Shown here: positions 10,184 through 20,671 of the stretch, one piece after another
Position numbering within the stretch: the stretch's first letter is position 1
How the letters are laid out: each line of letters opens with the position of its first letter
DNA from: a bacterium SCSIO 12844
GTDB lineage: Bacteria > Pseudomonadota > Gammaproteobacteria > Francisellales > Francisellaceae
NCBI GenBank assembly: GCA_024397935.1
Contig: CP073743.1
Location: forward strand, 1,550,001-1,614,000
DNA: 64,000 bases
Direction: 5' to 3'
Program-made: the position numbers and the translations under genes
The notes under the pieces: generated by a model
The model's database searches: none
What the model was told of the DNA's origin: nothing
What the model saw: the letters and a program-made list of their open reading frames with translations, nothing else

Positions 10184-11074
10184 ATGAGTTGGTTTGAAAA
10201 AATTATTCCACAAAAAATATTAACAGATACAAAGAAAAAAGAATTACCTGAAGGCGTTTGGGATAAATGCCCGTCATGTGATAATGTACTTTATACCCCA
10301 GAGTTATTGAGTAATTTATTTGTATGTCCACAATGTGGATATCATATGCGTATTTCAGCAAGAGATCGTTTAGGGTTTTTTCTAGATAAAGATTTAATGA
10401 TTGAAATTGGAGCAGATATTCAACCTAAAGATATGTTAAAATTCAAAGATACTAAATCCTATAAAGATCGTATCACTCAAGCACAGAAAAAAACTGGCGA
10501 AAAAGATGCATTAATTGTGATGGAAGGTAAATTAGAAAATAGAACCATTATCGCAAGTGCTTTTGATTTTTCATTTTTAGGTGGTTCGATGGGTTCAGTT
10601 ATTGGCGAACGTTTTCGTTTGGGTGTTGAGCGAGCAATTGAATTAGATTGCCCATTTATTTGCTTTACCGCAAGTGGTGGTGCAAGAATGCAAGAATCAT
10701 TATTTTCATTAATGCAAATGACTAAAGTTTCTGCTGTTTTAGCCAAGCTAACTGAAAAATCACTACCTTATGTTGTTGTATTAACAGATCCTACAACTGG
10801 CGGTGTATCAGCTTCTCTTGCAATGCTTGGAGATATTCAAATTGCTGAACCAAAAGCTTTAATTGGTTTTGCTGGTCCAAGGGTGATTGAGCAAACGGTT
10901 AGGGAAAAATTACCAGAAGGTTTCCAGCGTAGTGAATTTTTAGTAGAAAAGGGAATGGTTGATTTAATTGTTGATCGCAGAAAAATGCGTCAAAAAGTTT
11001 CACATATATTAAATCAATTAATGTTTAAAAAGGATCAAAAAGCAAAGTTAGATGCTAAAACAACAAAAGCATGA
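10184..11074 (+). CDS. accD: Acetyl-CoA carboxylase carboxyltransferase subunit beta
   Basis: AccD with AccA transfers carboxyl from biotin to acetyl-CoA to make malonyl-CoA for fatty acid synthesis. The 296-aa protein has the N-terminal zinc ribbon [14 protein letters not shown]...CPQCGYH (about 29-51), a crotonase-fold core with [19 protein letters not shown], and the oxyanion/CoA segment [16 protein letters not shown] followed by [12 protein letters not shown]. The gene overlaps folC by 23 nt, the common accD-folC pairing of gammaproteobacteria. It ends with TGA, showing TGA works as a stop in core genes. Confidence 0.97.
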   Translation: MSWFEKIIPQKILTDTKKKELPEGVWDKCPSCDNVLYTPELLSNLFVCPQCGYHMRISARDRLGFFLDKDLMIEIGADIQPKDMLKFKDTKSYKDRITQAQKKTGEKDALIVMEGKLENRTIIASAFDFSFLGGSMGSVIGERFRLGVERAIELDCPFICFTASGGARMQESLFSLMQMTKVSAVLAKLTEKSLPYVVVLTDPTTGGVSASLAMLGDIQIAEPKALIGFAGPRVIEQTVREKLPEGFQRSEFLVEKGMVDLIVDRRKMRQKVSHILNQLMFKKDQKAKLDAKTTKA

Positions 11075-12296
11075 TCAATTATCAATATGGCTTGAAAAAT
11101 TAGAACAAATTGGTTTTGTAGAGCGTTTGGAAATTGCTCAAGTAAAAAAAGTATTATCTTATCTTGGTGTGACAAAAAAGTTTTTTCTTATTACTGTCAC
11201 TGGAACTAATGGTAAAGGTTCAACTTGTCATTTATTGGAAAAAATATTACTCAAATCTGGTTATAAGGTAGGTTTATTTACGTCGCCTCATTTATTTATT
11301 TATAATGAAAGAATTCGTATTAATGGTGATATTTGTACTGATCAGCAAATTGTAGATGCCTTAAATCAAGTAGATTTAGTAGCACAAAAATTAAATTTAA
11401 CATTAGGCTATTTTAGTTATACTTTTATAGCAGCCTGTTTAATTTATTCATATACAGAGCTTGATTTTTTAATCTTAGAAGTCGGCTGTGGCGGGCGGTT
11501 AGATCCGTCTAATGCATTTGATGCGGATATGCTTGCAATTACATCTATTGGCCTTGATCATAAGGATTTATTAGGTGATACAAGAGAGAAAATTGCACTT
11601 GAAAAATCAGCATTAGCTAGAGAAGCTAAACCAGTTATCATAGGTGAAAGAGATTTTCCAGTTATTGCATTGGATTATTTAGATGATATAAAAGCACAAA
11701 TTTATACTTATGATGTATTAATATTAGAGAATAAATATCAATCATCCGCGCCTATTTTTTTACATGATAATAATTTAAAAGTAGTACTTAAAATCGTAGA
11801 AACTTTAAAAGCATTTAACTTTAAAATTAGTAATGACAGTGTATTTTTATCATTACTAACATTCTCTTTGCCAGGTCGTTGTCAAGTATTAAAAATTAAA
11901 GGTAAGACTGTAATTTTTGATGTTGGTCATAATGAGCAATGTTTTAGTTATTTAACTGATTGGTTAAAAAATCAATATCCTAAATCTAATGTAACTATTT
12001 TATATAGTGCTTTTGCGAATAAGTCGGTTGATGATATATTGAAAGCTTCTAATGATTATTTTGTTAAATGGATGTTAACGTCATTATTATCAGTTGATAA
12101 TAGAGCAATGCCACTAGAAAAATTAACAAACTATTTTAAAGGTAAACCATATATTACTTATGAACAGCCAGAAATTGCATTTGAGGCTATATTAGCTGAA
12201 AAAAATGATTGTAATATGGTTTATGTAGTATCGGGTTCATTTGTATTGGTATCTTATTTATTAAAATATTGTATTGAGCAGGGCTATAGTGAATGA
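11052..12296 (+). CDS. folC: Bifunctional folylpolyglutamate synthase / dihydrofolate synthase
   Basis: This Mur-ligase-family enzyme adds glutamate to dihydropteroate and folates. At 414 aa it has the P-loop [18 protein letters not shown] (about 47-64), LFTSPHL, the metal/ATP block [39 protein letters not shown] and the C-terminal domain motif FDVGHN. The start lies inside accD, so the two are translationally coupled. Its TGA overlaps the tsaE ATG (ATGA). Length and motifs are normal for the family. Confidence 0.96.
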   Translation: MLKQQKHDQLSIWLEKLEQIGFVERLEIAQVKKVLSYLGVTKKFFLITVTGTNGKGSTCHLLEKILLKSGYKVGLFTSPHLFIYNERIRINGDICTDQQIVDALNQVDLVAQKLNLTLGYFSYTFIAACLIYSYTELDFLILEVGCGGRLDPSNAFDADMLAITSIGLDHKDLLGDTREKIALEKSALAREAKPVIIGERDFPVIALDYLDDIKAQIYTYDVLILENKYQSSAPIFLHDNNLKVVLKIVETLKAFNFKISNDSVFLSLLTFSLPGRCQVLKIKGKTVIFDVGHNEQCFSYLTDWLKNQYPKSNVTILYSAFANKSVDDILKASNDYFVKWMLTSLLSVDNRAMPLEKLTNYFKGKPYITYEQPEIAFEAILAEKNDCNMVYVVSGSFVLVSYLLKYCIEQGYSE

Positions 12297-12700
12297 TTCA
12301 GTGTCTTGATGAGCAAGAAATGATTGCTTTTGGTATGCAGTTTGCTAAAAGCTTAAAAAAAGGTGATAAAGTTTATCTAAATGGTGATTTAGGTGCGGGT
12401 AAAACAACCTTAGTCAAAGGAATATTAAGAGGTTTAGGTTATAAAGGAACGGTAAAAAGCCCAACCTATGCATTAGTAGAGTCATACGAATTTGAAGCAT
12501 TTAAATTATATCATTTTGATTTATATCGTTTGGCTGAGCCTGAGGAATTAGAGTGGTTAGGAATCCGTGATTACTTTAATGATGAATCAGTTTGTTTAAT
12601 TGAGTGGCCTGAGAAAGGAGAAGGCTATTTATCTAATCCTAACTATAGGATAGATATACAGTATTTAAAGGAAGGTGGAAGGGAAGTTGCTATTTTATAA
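12293..12700 (+). CDS. tsaE: tRNA t6A modification ATPase TsaE
   Basis: TsaE is the ATPase partner of TsaB-TsaD that regenerates the complex forming N6-threonylcarbamoyladenosine at position 37 of ANN-decoding tRNAs. The 135-aa protein has the Walker A LNGDLGAGKTTLVKGIL (about 28-44), the family motif SPTYALVESYE, and HFDLYRLAEPEELEWLGIRDYF followed by LIEWPEKG. The ATGA overlap with folC implies coupled translation. It ends 5 nt before the convergent sigma factor gene. Confidence 0.95.
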   Translation: MIQCLDEQEMIAFGMQFAKSLKKGDKVYLNGDLGAGKTTLVKGILRGLGYKGTVKSPTYALVESYEFEAFKLYHFDLYRLAEPEELEWLGIRDYFNDESVCLIEWPEKGEGYLSNPNYRIDIQYLKEGGREVAIL

Positions 12701-12705
12701 TTTTT

Positions 12706-13569
12706 CTATTTAATCAACATCTTAATCTTTTCAGCTTCAAGTTTATCTTTAAGTAATTTAAGTGCTTCAAGTTGAATTTGGCGAATACGTTCACGAGTTA
12801 AACCAACTTGATAAGCAACTTCTTCTAGTGTATGGCGAGAGTATCCCATAAGCCCATAACGCATGGTTAATACTTGTTTTTGCTGAGGGGTTAAATCATC
12901 TAGTATGCGATAGACAAAACGTTGAATATCCGTTTCTTGCATTTTATGCTCAGGTTCATCATTACGTTCTGCTTTTAATCGATGTGCTTGTTGAATGTAA
13001 TAATGTTCCATTAATTCATCTAAAGAATCAATTGGGTTAATTAAAGCTTGATGCTTTTCTAATTCCTCAGGCTTCATGTTCATTAATTCAGCTAATTCTT
13101 CAGTGGTTGGGGAACGTAAGTGTTTTTTACTAAATTTTCTTTGGTGTCTTTTGATGTGATATAAGTGATTTAAAACATTACTTGGAATGCGAATTAAACG
13201 ACCTTTATTACTAATAGCGCGTTCAATTGTTTGGCGTATCCACCAAGTCGCATAGGTTGAAAAACGATAACCAAGTTTAGGTTCAAATTTTTCAACAGCA
13301 CGCATTAGGCCAATATTGCCTTCAGAGATCAAATCAAGCAATGTTAAACCACGATTTAAATAACGAAGTGAGGCTTTGACAACAAGCCTTAAATTAGATT
13401 CTATCATTTTTCTTTTTGCTTTTTCAGAGCCTTTTTTAGCAGCAATAGCGTATTTTTTTTCTTCTTTAGCTGTTAAAATTTTATATTCGCTTACATCATT
13501 AAAGTAAGCTCTAACGATAGAATATTCTTCGTAATTGTTATGAGGTATTGAAATTTTTTTATTAGCCAT
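12706..13569 (-). CDS. rpoS: RpoS-type sigma-70 family RNA polymerase sigma factor
   Basis: The 287-aa protein lacks region 1.1. Region 1.2 ([24 protein letters not shown]) is followed by region 2 with [37 protein letters not shown] and [17 protein letters not shown], region 3, and region 4 with [45 protein letters not shown]. The region 2 and 4 spacing and the RYLNRGL/RYGLMGY variants match sigma-38 rather than RpoH, and the RpoH-box motif is missing. RpoS assignment is my inference from these motifs. If right, it serves stationary-phase/stress promoters. No nlpD is adjacent. Confidence 0.75.
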   Translation of the reverse strand: MANKKISIPHNNYEEYSIVRAYFNDVSEYKILTAKEEKKYAIAAKKGSEKAKRKMIESNLRLVVKASLRYLNRGLTLLDLISEGNIGLMRAVEKFEPKLGYRFSTYATWWIRQTIERAISNKGRLIRIPSNVLNHLYHIKRHQRKFSKKHLRSPTTEELAELMNMKPEELEKHQALINPIDSLDELMEHYYIQQAHRLKAERNDEPEHKMQETDIQRFVYRILDDLTPQQKQVLTMRYGLMGYSRHTLEEVAYQVGLTRERIRQIQLEALKLLKDKLEAEKIKMLIK

Positions 13570-13645
13570 TATATATCAAACACCTGCAATATTTATATTT
13601 GACGTATTTTTAAGTATAGTTTCTGTGTTTGAATTAAGCAAATTA

Positions 13646-15688
13646 TTATTTATTACTAATTAAATCTCTTAAGGCTTGAATATTCTTGCGTCCAGAGGCT
13701 TTACGCTCTGATTCTGTTTGCTCTATTTTACCTTGCCACATCAAATCATCTTGAGGTAGTTCATCTAAAAAACGGCTTGGTTTACTTGGTGTTAGCTCGC
13801 CAAATCGTTTTCTATTTTTAGTTAAAATAAATGTTAAAGTTTCCCTTGCACGAGTAATGCCAACATAGGCTAAGCGACGTTCTTCCTCAATGTTATCGCC
13901 ATCAATATTTTGTTGATGAGGCAAAATGCCATCTTCCATACCAGTTAAGTAAACATGGGGATACTCTAAACCTTTAGCAGCATGTAATGTAAGTAGTTGT
14001 ACTTGATTATTATTATCTGCTTGTTGTTGATTATCAATCATATCAAGAATTAGCAATTGATTAATGACATCAGAAAGACTTCGTGGTTTTTCACTATTAG
14101 CTTCACCATCATTAGAAGATTTATCCATTGATTTATTAATCCATTGAATTAGCTCCATAATATTATCATAACGTTTATCTGCTTGGTTGGATGTAGAGGT
14201 ACTGTCAATTAACCATTGTTTATAATTAATTGCTTCAACAAAATTAGTTAGTGAGTCAGTGATTTGATTGACTGAGGATTGTGTTAGTAGTTCACTGTAT
14301 TTTTTAATAAAAGTTGAAAATTGAATCAATTTTTCAGCCATAGTTGGTTTTAATTGACTTTGTAAACCGATTTCTTCAATTGCATAAAAGTAGGGTATTT
14401 GACGGTCTGTGGCATAAGTGCCTAAAATTTCGAGTGTTTTTGGGCCTATTTCACGCTTTGGTGTATTAATAATTCTTAAAAAGGATCTGTCATCTTCAAA
14501 ATTAGTCAAAAGCCTTAAATAGGCGGTTATATCTTTTATTTCGGTTTTTGAAAAAAATGACATACCACCATTGATAAAATAGGGGATATTGTATTCTCGT
14601 AAATATTTTTCTAATAAGAACGACTGATGATTGCTTCTATAAAGAATGGCATAATCAGAATACTGAGTATTATTTTTAAATTTATGAGATAAAATTTCTG
14701 TAATGGTGCGATGTGCTTCATCAACTTCATTTTTAGTGACAATGGCTCTGATAGGATCACCAAAGTGATGCTGGCTCCATAGTTTTTTCTCAAACAAATG
14801 AGGATTATATTTAATTAGTTCATTGGCAGCTTTTAGTATTCGTCCAGTTGAACGATAGTTTTGTTCGAGCTTTACGACTTCTAAATTAGGAAAATCATCT
14901 TTTAAGGTTTTTAAATTTTCTGGTTGTGCACCTCGCCATGCATAGATTGATTGATCGTCATCACCAACGACAGTAAATTGGCATCTTGGTTTTATCAATT
15001 GTAGAATTAATTGATACTGACTGAGATTGGTATCTTGATATTCATCAACGAGTAAATAATGAATTTTATTACGCCAGCGTTCTAAAACTTGAGCATTTTG
15101 TTGAAATAATAATGTTGGTAATAGTATTAAATCATCAAAATCTACAGCATTATAAGACTTTAGATAATGTTGATATTGTTTATAAATATCAAACGCTAAT
15201 TGATCTTGGTTGGTTTTAAGCTCAATATTTGTATTATCAGGTAGTATCATTGCATTTTTCCATAAGGAAATTTGATGTGCAATTTGTTGTGTTATTTCTT
15301 TTGTTACTTGGTATTGTTCATAAGCAATTTCATGAATTAAAATTTGACTATCGCGATCATCCAATAAAGAAAAATTCGACTTATAGTTTAGTTGCGTAAT
15401 TTCTCTTTTTAGAATGTTTAAGCCGAGTGTATGAAAGGTTGAGATATTAATACCGCGTGTTAATGTTTTATCAAGCCTTTTATTGACACGTTCTTTCATT
15501 TCTTTAGCTGCTTTATTGGTAAATGTCACGGCTAAAATTTGATTGGCCTTATAAGCACCTGATTGGATAAGATAGGCTATTTTTTCTGTAATGACACTGG
15601 TTTTTCCACTACCAGCACCAGCTAATACTAGTAATGGGCCATTGATATAATTAACTGCATATTGTTGTTGTGGGTTTAGCGTTTTCAT
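13646..15688 (-). CDS. rep: ATP-dependent DNA helicase Rep (UvrD/PcrA superfamily 1A)
   Basis: A 680-aa 3'-5' helicase that helps replication forks pass protein blocks. Motifs in order: Q-motif LNPQQQYAVNYI, Walker A VLAGAGSGKTSVITEKI (about 21-37), Ia VTFTNKAAKEMKERV, Rep-type ISTFHTLGLNILKRE, Walker B LLVDEYQDTN, III VVGDDDQSIYAWRGA, IV LEQNYRST, V LLTLHAAKGLEYPHVYLTG and VI EEERRLAYVGITRARETL. The N terminus is closer to Rep than to UvrD. It is followed on the same strand by rpoS after 76 nt. Confidence 0.93.
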   Translation of the reverse strand: MKTLNPQQQYAVNYINGPLLVLAGAGSGKTSVITEKIAYLIQSGAYKANQILAVTFTNKAAKEMKERVNKRLDKTLTRGINISTFHTLGLNILKREITQLNYKSNFSLLDDRDSQILIHEIAYEQYQVTKEITQQIAHQISLWKNAMILPDNTNIELKTNQDQLAFDIYKQYQHYLKSYNAVDFDDLILLPTLLFQQNAQVLERWRNKIHYLLVDEYQDTNLSQYQLILQLIKPRCQFTVVGDDDQSIYAWRGAQPENLKTLKDDFPNLEVVKLEQNYRSTGRILKAANELIKYNPHLFEKKLWSQHHFGDPIRAIVTKNEVDEAHRTITEILSHKFKNNTQYSDYAILYRSNHQSFLLEKYLREYNIPYFINGGMSFFSKTEIKDITAYLRLLTNFEDDRSFLRIINTPKREIGPKTLEILGTYATDRQIPYFYAIEEIGLQSQLKPTMAEKLIQFSTFIKKYSELLTQSSVNQITDSLTNFVEAINYKQWLIDSTSTSNQADKRYDNIMELIQWINKSMDKSSNDGEANSEKPRSLSDVINQLLILDMIDNQQQADNNNQVQLLTLHAAKGLEYPHVYLTGMEDGILPHQQNIDGDNIEEERRLAYVGITRARETLTFILTKNRKRFGELTPSKPSRFLDELPQDDLMWQGKIEQTESERKASGRKNIQALRDLISNK

Positions 15689-15724
15689 TGACTTATATAT
15701 AAACCATAAATAATAGTTGCGACT

Positions 15725-16573
15725 CTAAACGATTAGTGTAATTGGATTATCATTTAAGATAAACGTTTTATCCGAAGCACTCTTAATAGCAACTTGATTC
15801 ATTAGAACTAATAGGTTAGTTTGTTGCTTTTCCTCATTAAAAGAAAAATTCACAACTTCGCCAATTGCTTTATGATCTTGATTTAAAATTTTATCTTTTA
15901 ATTGAATATTATTTAGCTTTGTATCAACTATGCCCTTATATAAAGCTTTTTTTGTTTGGCCTAGATAATGCATACGTGCAATCACTTCTTGGCCAACATA
16001 ACATCCTTTAGATAAAGAAATAACACCTAATGAATTTAAGTTAAGTTCAGCGGGTAGAAAATGTTCGCTATTAGTAGGTAGTATTGTTGGGTATTTAGAC
16101 TGTATTAAAAAGTCTTGCCATTGACTTTTTGATTGAACATTAAAGTCATTGATATTTATTGATGGTTTAGTAAAAATCTTATAGCTAGGAATTGATGTTT
16201 TCAATTGTATAGTAATTGTATCAGAAGGTAATTTTTTAATTAAATTTTCTGATTCTTCACCCCAGATAGCATAAGTGTAATATTGATCAGTAATAGATAA
16301 TGTTACCTTTGAAAATAATGCATATTTTTGGATAATATTAAGCATAACTTCAGCAGTTGCTTTTGGCATTGATAAGTAGATTGTTTCATCAGATTTAAAG
16401 ATTTCAAACAAACTGATAATGCGACCTTTAGCATTGCAATAGGCGCTGAATAATGGCGTATCTTCATTCAATAGCTCAATATTTTGAGTGATTTGGCCTT
16501 GTAAAAATTTTTCCTTTTCAATACCTTCAATTTTAATTAGAGAATCAGATGTTAAATGAGATAGGTTAGTCAT
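15725..16573 (-). CDS. ygfZ: tRNA-modifying / Fe-S repair folate-binding protein YgfZ
   Basis: YgfZ is a GcvT-like folate-binding protein needed for some Fe-S enzymes. The family signature K-G-C-Y-x-G-Q-E is present as LSKGCYVGQEVIARMHYLG, and the N terminus has FLQGQITQNI with SAYCNAKGRIISLFEIF. An ATG at 16582 is in frame, but the one at 16573 has GAG nine bases upstream and matches a typical start (MTNLSHL). It is divergent from gyrA and upstream of rep (36 nt gap). Confidence 0.88.
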   Translation of the reverse strand: MTNLSHLTSDSLIKIEGIEKEKFLQGQITQNIELLNEDTPLFSAYCNAKGRIISLFEIFKSDETIYLSMPKATAEVMLNIIQKYALFSKVTLSITDQYYTYAIWGEESENLIKKLPSDTITIQLKTSIPSYKIFTKPSININDFNVQSKSQWQDFLIQSKYPTILPTNSEHFLPAELNLNSLGVISLSKGCYVGQEVIARMHYLGQTKKALYKGIVDTKLNNIQLKDKILNQDHKAIGEVVNFSFNEEKQQTNLLVLMNQVAIKSASDKTFILNDNPITLIV

Positions 16574-16764
16574 ATTTTTCATCTCGTTTTATATTTGGTG
16601 GTTTATTGGTTTTAATAAAACTAATGATAATGATTTTATTTTAATGAGTCTATATTACTGGCTCGATTATTCTCTGACATTTATCAGTTACTATGCTATG
16701 ATATTGCAAGTTTATTTAGCTTTATTAAGTTTGTAGTTACATACGGTTAATTAAAGGACATACA

Positions 16765-19413
16765 ATGACGGACTTTGCAAATGAAGTATTACCCGTTCAA
16801 ATTGAGCAGGAATTAAAACAATCTTATCTTGACTATGCTATGAGTGTAATTGTTGGTCGAGCTTTACCTGATGTTAGAGATGGCCTAAAACCAGTCCATC
16901 GTCGCGTATTATTTGCCATGAAAGAATTAGGCAATGATTGGAATAAACCATATAAAAAATCAGCACGTGTTGTTGGTGATGTAATTGGTAAATATCACCC
17001 ACATGGTGATACAGCAGTATATGATACGATTGTTAGAATGGCACAACCATTCTCAATGCGTTATATGCTAGTTGATGGACAAGGTAACTTTGGTTCAATT
17101 GATGGTGATTCGCCAGCTGCTATGCGTTATACCGAAGTGAGAATGTCAAAATTTGCACATACTTTGTTAGCTGATATTGAAAAAGAAACAGTTGATTATT
17201 CACCTAACTATGATGAATCTGAATTTATTCCAAATGTCTTACCTACACGTGTGCCAAACTTATTAGTCAATGGATCTTCCGGTATTGCAGTGGGTATGGC
17301 AACTAATATTCCGCCACATAATTTAAATGAAGTGATAGATGCTGTAGTTGCATTAATACATAACCCAGAAATGAGTATTATGGAACTAATGGATTATATC
17401 CCAGGACCTGACTTCCCAACAGGTGCTTATATTATGGGTAAAGCTGGGATTATAGATGCCTACAAAACAGGGCGTGGTCGCGTTGTAATGCGTGCTAATG
17501 CTAATATTGAATCAGATGAAAAAGAAACGCGTGAACGTATTATTGTTTCTGAACTACCTTATCAGGTTAACAAAGCAAGATTGATTGAAAAAATTGCTGA
17601 TTTAGTTAAAGAACGAAAATTAGAAGGCATTTCAGAGTTAAGAGATGAGTCTGACAAAGATGGTATGCGTATCGTTATAGAACTAAAGCGTGGTGAGAAT
17701 GCAGAAGTTATTTTAAATAACTTATACTCTCAGACTCAAATGCAGCTAAGTTTTGGCGTTAATATGGTTGCGTTAGTTAATGGTGAGCCAAAATTATTAA
17801 ATTTAAAAGAAGTTATTGATGCTTTTATTCGTCATCGTAAAGAAGTTGTAACGCGCAGAACGATTTTTGAATTAAGAAAAGCAAGAGCAAGAGCGCATTT
17901 ATTAGAGGGGCTAGCAATTGCTTTAGTTAATATCGATGAAATTATTGCAACGATTAAATCATCTAAAACGCCTCAAGAAGCAAAAGAAGCGTTATTATCA
18001 CGTTCTTGGACTGCTGGTATGGTTGAAGGTTTACTTGAGAAGTTAGATCCAAAATTATATCGCCCAGAAGATTTAGTTTCGCATTATGGACTACATGGTA
18101 AGGAATATAACTTATCACAAGCACAAGTTGATGCTATTTTAGAGTTGCGCCTACATCGCTTAACAGGTTTAGAGCAAGATAAAATTATTAATGAGTTTAA
18201 AGAGTTAATTGTCACAATTGAAGAGCTAATCCATATTCTAAGAGATGTGAAGCGCTTATTAGAAGTCATTTGTGAAGAATTAGAAGAAGTTAAAAATCAG
18301 TTTGGTGATGCTCGTCGTTCTCAGATTATGGCAGCAACAGATGATATTGATTATGAAGATTTGATTGCTGAAGAGACAATGGTTGTGACCTTATCTTATG
18401 ATGGTTATGTTAAATCTCAACCATTAAGTGAATATCAATCACAACGTCGTGGTGGTAAAGGTAAGTCAGCAACTTCAATGAAATCTGAAGATTTTATCGA
18501 TAAATTAGCAATTGCCTCCACGCATGATACGATGCTTTGTTTCTCAACTGCTGGTAAAATTTACTGGTCTAAAGTTTATAAATTCCCAGTTGGTAGTCGC
18601 CAATCAAAAGGGCGACCAATTAATAATTTCTTCCCATTAGAGAAGAATGAGCGTATTACAACATTATTGCCAGTTTCAGAATATCGAGATGATCAATATG
18701 TCTTTATGGCAACAAAAAAAGCAACGGTGAAAAAAGTTGAATTAAGTGCATTTTCAAGACCACGTCAAATGGGTATTTATGCATTAACTTTAGAAGAAGG
18801 TGATCAGTTGATGGATGTTGTATTAACTGATGGTACAAAAGAGATTATGATGTTCTCTAATGCTGGAAAAGCAGTAAGATACAATGAAAATGATGTGCGT
18901 TCTATGGGACGTACAGCACGTGGTGTCAGAGGTATGAAAATAGCTGATGACAGTGAAATTGTTGGTCTTTTAGCAACTGCACCTGATGAAGGTATGGTTT
19001 TAACAGCAACAGAGCATGGCTATGGTAAGCGTACACCGGTTAGTGATTATCGTAAAACAGCCAGAGGTTCACAAGGTGTTATTGCAATTGCAACGACCGA
19101 TCGTAATGGTCAAGTTATTGGTGCGGTTTTGGTTAATGATGATGATGATATCATGTTGATGACAGATCAAGGTACTTTAGTTAGAACAAAGGTTGATCAA
19201 GTCAGAGAAACAGGTCGCTCTGCACAAGGAGTTAAGTTGATTAACCTTAAAAGCTCAGAGCGTTTAGTTGCATTACAGTTAGTTGAAGCGAATATACAAG
19301 ATGATGAAACTGAGATAGAAAATGGCATTGTTAATGAGGATGGCGATCAATTAGATAATCCTTCAGATGAAGGTGATGTTGCACAAAATGACTCAGAAAA
19401 GGGTGATCAGTGA
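16765..19413 (+). CDS. gyrA: DNA gyrase subunit A
   Basis: GyrA cuts and rejoins DNA with GyrB to introduce negative supercoils. At 882 aa the numbering matches E. coli: active Tyr122 in [10 protein letters not shown], quinolone region [13 protein letters not shown] with Thr at 83 (Ser in E. coli) and Asp87 kept. The GyrA box QRRGGKG (about 558-564) marks the start of the DNA-wrapping pinwheel domain, whose blades repeat motifs such as [10 protein letters not shown] and RSAQGVKLI. The C-terminal tail is acidic (about 855-882). It is the first gene of a gyrA-dxr unit overlapping by GTGA. Confidence 0.98.
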   Translation: MTDFANEVLPVQIEQELKQSYLDYAMSVIVGRALPDVRDGLKPVHRRVLFAMKELGNDWNKPYKKSARVVGDVIGKYHPHGDTAVYDTIVRMAQPFSMRYMLVDGQGNFGSIDGDSPAAMRYTEVRMSKFAHTLLADIEKETVDYSPNYDESEFIPNVLPTRVPNLLVNGSSGIAVGMATNIPPHNLNEVIDAVVALIHNPEMSIMELMDYIPGPDFPTGAYIMGKAGIIDAYKTGRGRVVMRANANIESDEKETRERIIVSELPYQVNKARLIEKIADLVKERKLEGISELRDESDKDGMRIVIELKRGENAEVILNNLYSQTQMQLSFGVNMVALVNGEPKLLNLKEVIDAFIRHRKEVVTRRTIFELRKARARAHLLEGLAIALVNIDEIIATIKSSKTPQEAKEALLSRSWTAGMVEGLLEKLDPKLYRPEDLVSHYGLHGKEYNLSQAQVDAILELRLHRLTGLEQDKIINEFKELIVTIEELIHILRDVKRLLEVICEELEEVKNQFGDARRSQIMAATDDIDYEDLIAEETMVVTLSYDGYVKSQPLSEYQSQRRGGKGKSATSMKSEDFIDKLAIASTHDTMLCFSTAGKIYWSKVYKFPVGSRQSKGRPINNFFPLEKNERITTLLPVSEYRDDQYVFMATKKATVKKVELSAFSRPRQMGIYALTLEEGDQLMDVVLTDGTKEIMMFSNAGKAVRYNENDVRSMGRTARGVRGMKIADDSEIVGLLATAPDEGMVLTATEHGYGKRTPVSDYRKTARGSQGVIAIATTDRNGQVIGAVLVNDDDDIMLMTDQGTLVRTKVDQVRETGRSAQGVKLINLKSSERLVALQLVEANIQDDETEIENGIVNEDGDQLDNPSDEGDVAQNDSEKGDQ

Positions 19414-20603
19414 GACAAACGATAACAATTCTAGGCTCGACTGGTTCAATTGGTAAAAATACATTAAATGTTATTAGGCAACATAGAGATCAATTTGATA
19501 TTTTTGCGATTACAGCTTACCGTCAAGTAGATATTCTATTACAGCAAATTCAAGAATTTGAGCCAAAATATGCTGTTTTAGTTGATGCAAGTGCTGCCAA
19601 AATATTAGAAAATCAATTAAAGCAATTAAATCTTTCTACAAAAGTTTTATCCGGTGAACAATCATTAATTGATGTGGTTGTAAATGATTCGGTTGATTCA
19701 GTAATGGCGGCTATTGTTGGGGTGGCAGGTTTAAGGCCTACCTATCAAGCAGCTAAAAAAGGTAAACGAATCTTATTGGCTAATAAAGAAACATTAGTAG
19801 CTTCAGGTGCTTTATTTATGGATGTAGTGAAAGCTTCTGGCGCGCAGCTTATTCCTGTTGATAGTGAGCATAATGCTATTTTTCAATGTTTACCTGAAGA
19901 TAATAAATGCTTTTCTTCTGATACAATGCACTCAGTTATATTAACAGCTTCTGGTGGCCCATTTCGTAGTAAAAATGTTGATGATTTAACTTACATTACA
20001 CCAGCTCAAGCGATTAAACATCCGAATTGGTCTATGGGTGCAAAAATATCGATTGATTCAGCAACAATGGTGAATAAAGCTTTAGAAATGACAGAGGCGC
20101 ATTGGTTATTTGATATACCAGCCTCGCACTTAAAAGTAGTGATACACCCTCAAAGTATTGTGCATTCAATGGTCCACTATAAAGATGGTAGTTATCTTGC
20201 TCAAATTGGTTCTCAAGATATGAAAACGCCTATTGCCTATAGTTTATTTTATCCTAAACGTTATGCTGCTGAGGTAGCAGAGCTAAATCTATTTGATCAA
20301 GCTTTAACTTTCGAACCAGTAAATTACCAACGTTTTCCATCGGTAAAATTAATGTACCAAATTATGTCATCAACTGATTTTCCATTTTATTCGATTATTT
20401 ATAATGCAGTTAATGAGCAGTTAGTTGCAGACTTTCTAGAAGGAAAAATTGCTTTTACTGATATTGTTTTAGGTATTGAAAAAGCACTAGATGAAATAAA
20501 GCCATGTAGGATAGCTAATATTGATGATGTGTTGCATATTGACACAAAAGCTCGCCAATGGGCTCAAAATGAAATTTTTACCTTGATTCAATCCAAAGAA
20601 TAG
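19410..20603 (+). CDS. dxr: 1-deoxy-D-xylulose-5-phosphate reductoisomerase
   Basis: Dxr (IspC) makes methylerythritol phosphate in the non-mevalonate isoprenoid pathway. The 397-aa protein has the NADPH motif [18 protein letters not shown] at the N terminus, the metal/substrate block [23 protein letters not shown], and the flexible loop [31 protein letters not shown]. The GTG start overlaps the gyrA stop (GTGA), so it is translationally coupled. A 9-bp inverted repeat with a long loop lies just after the stop (20584-20592 and 20622-20630). Confidence 0.97.
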   Translation: MRQTITILGSTGSIGKNTLNVIRQHRDQFDIFAITAYRQVDILLQQIQEFEPKYAVLVDASAAKILENQLKQLNLSTKVLSGEQSLIDVVVNDSVDSVMAAIVGVAGLRPTYQAAKKGKRILLANKETLVASGALFMDVVKASGAQLIPVDSEHNAIFQCLPEDNKCFSSDTMHSVILTASGGPFRSKNVDDLTYITPAQAIKHPNWSMGAKISIDSATMVNKALEMTEAHWLFDIPASHLKVVIHPQSIVHSMVHYKDGSYLAQIGSQDMKTPIAYSLFYPKRYAAEVAELNLFDQALTFEPVNYQRFPSVKLMYQIMSSTDFPFYSIIYNAVNEQLVADFLEGKIAFTDIVLGIEKALDEIKPCRIANIDDVLHIDTKARQWAQNEIFTLIQSKE

Positions 20604-20671
20604 TGATTAAATGGTTGACTAAATTGAATCAGGAATAATTCAAAGACTTTTATGTTAGAAAAGGGTTCGAT

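Noticed and set aside
20584-20630. Inverted repeat TGATTCAAT / ATTGAATCA behind dxr as a terminator
   Set aside because: Loop of about 29 bases and no T-run after the 3' arm; not a convincing Rho-independent terminator.
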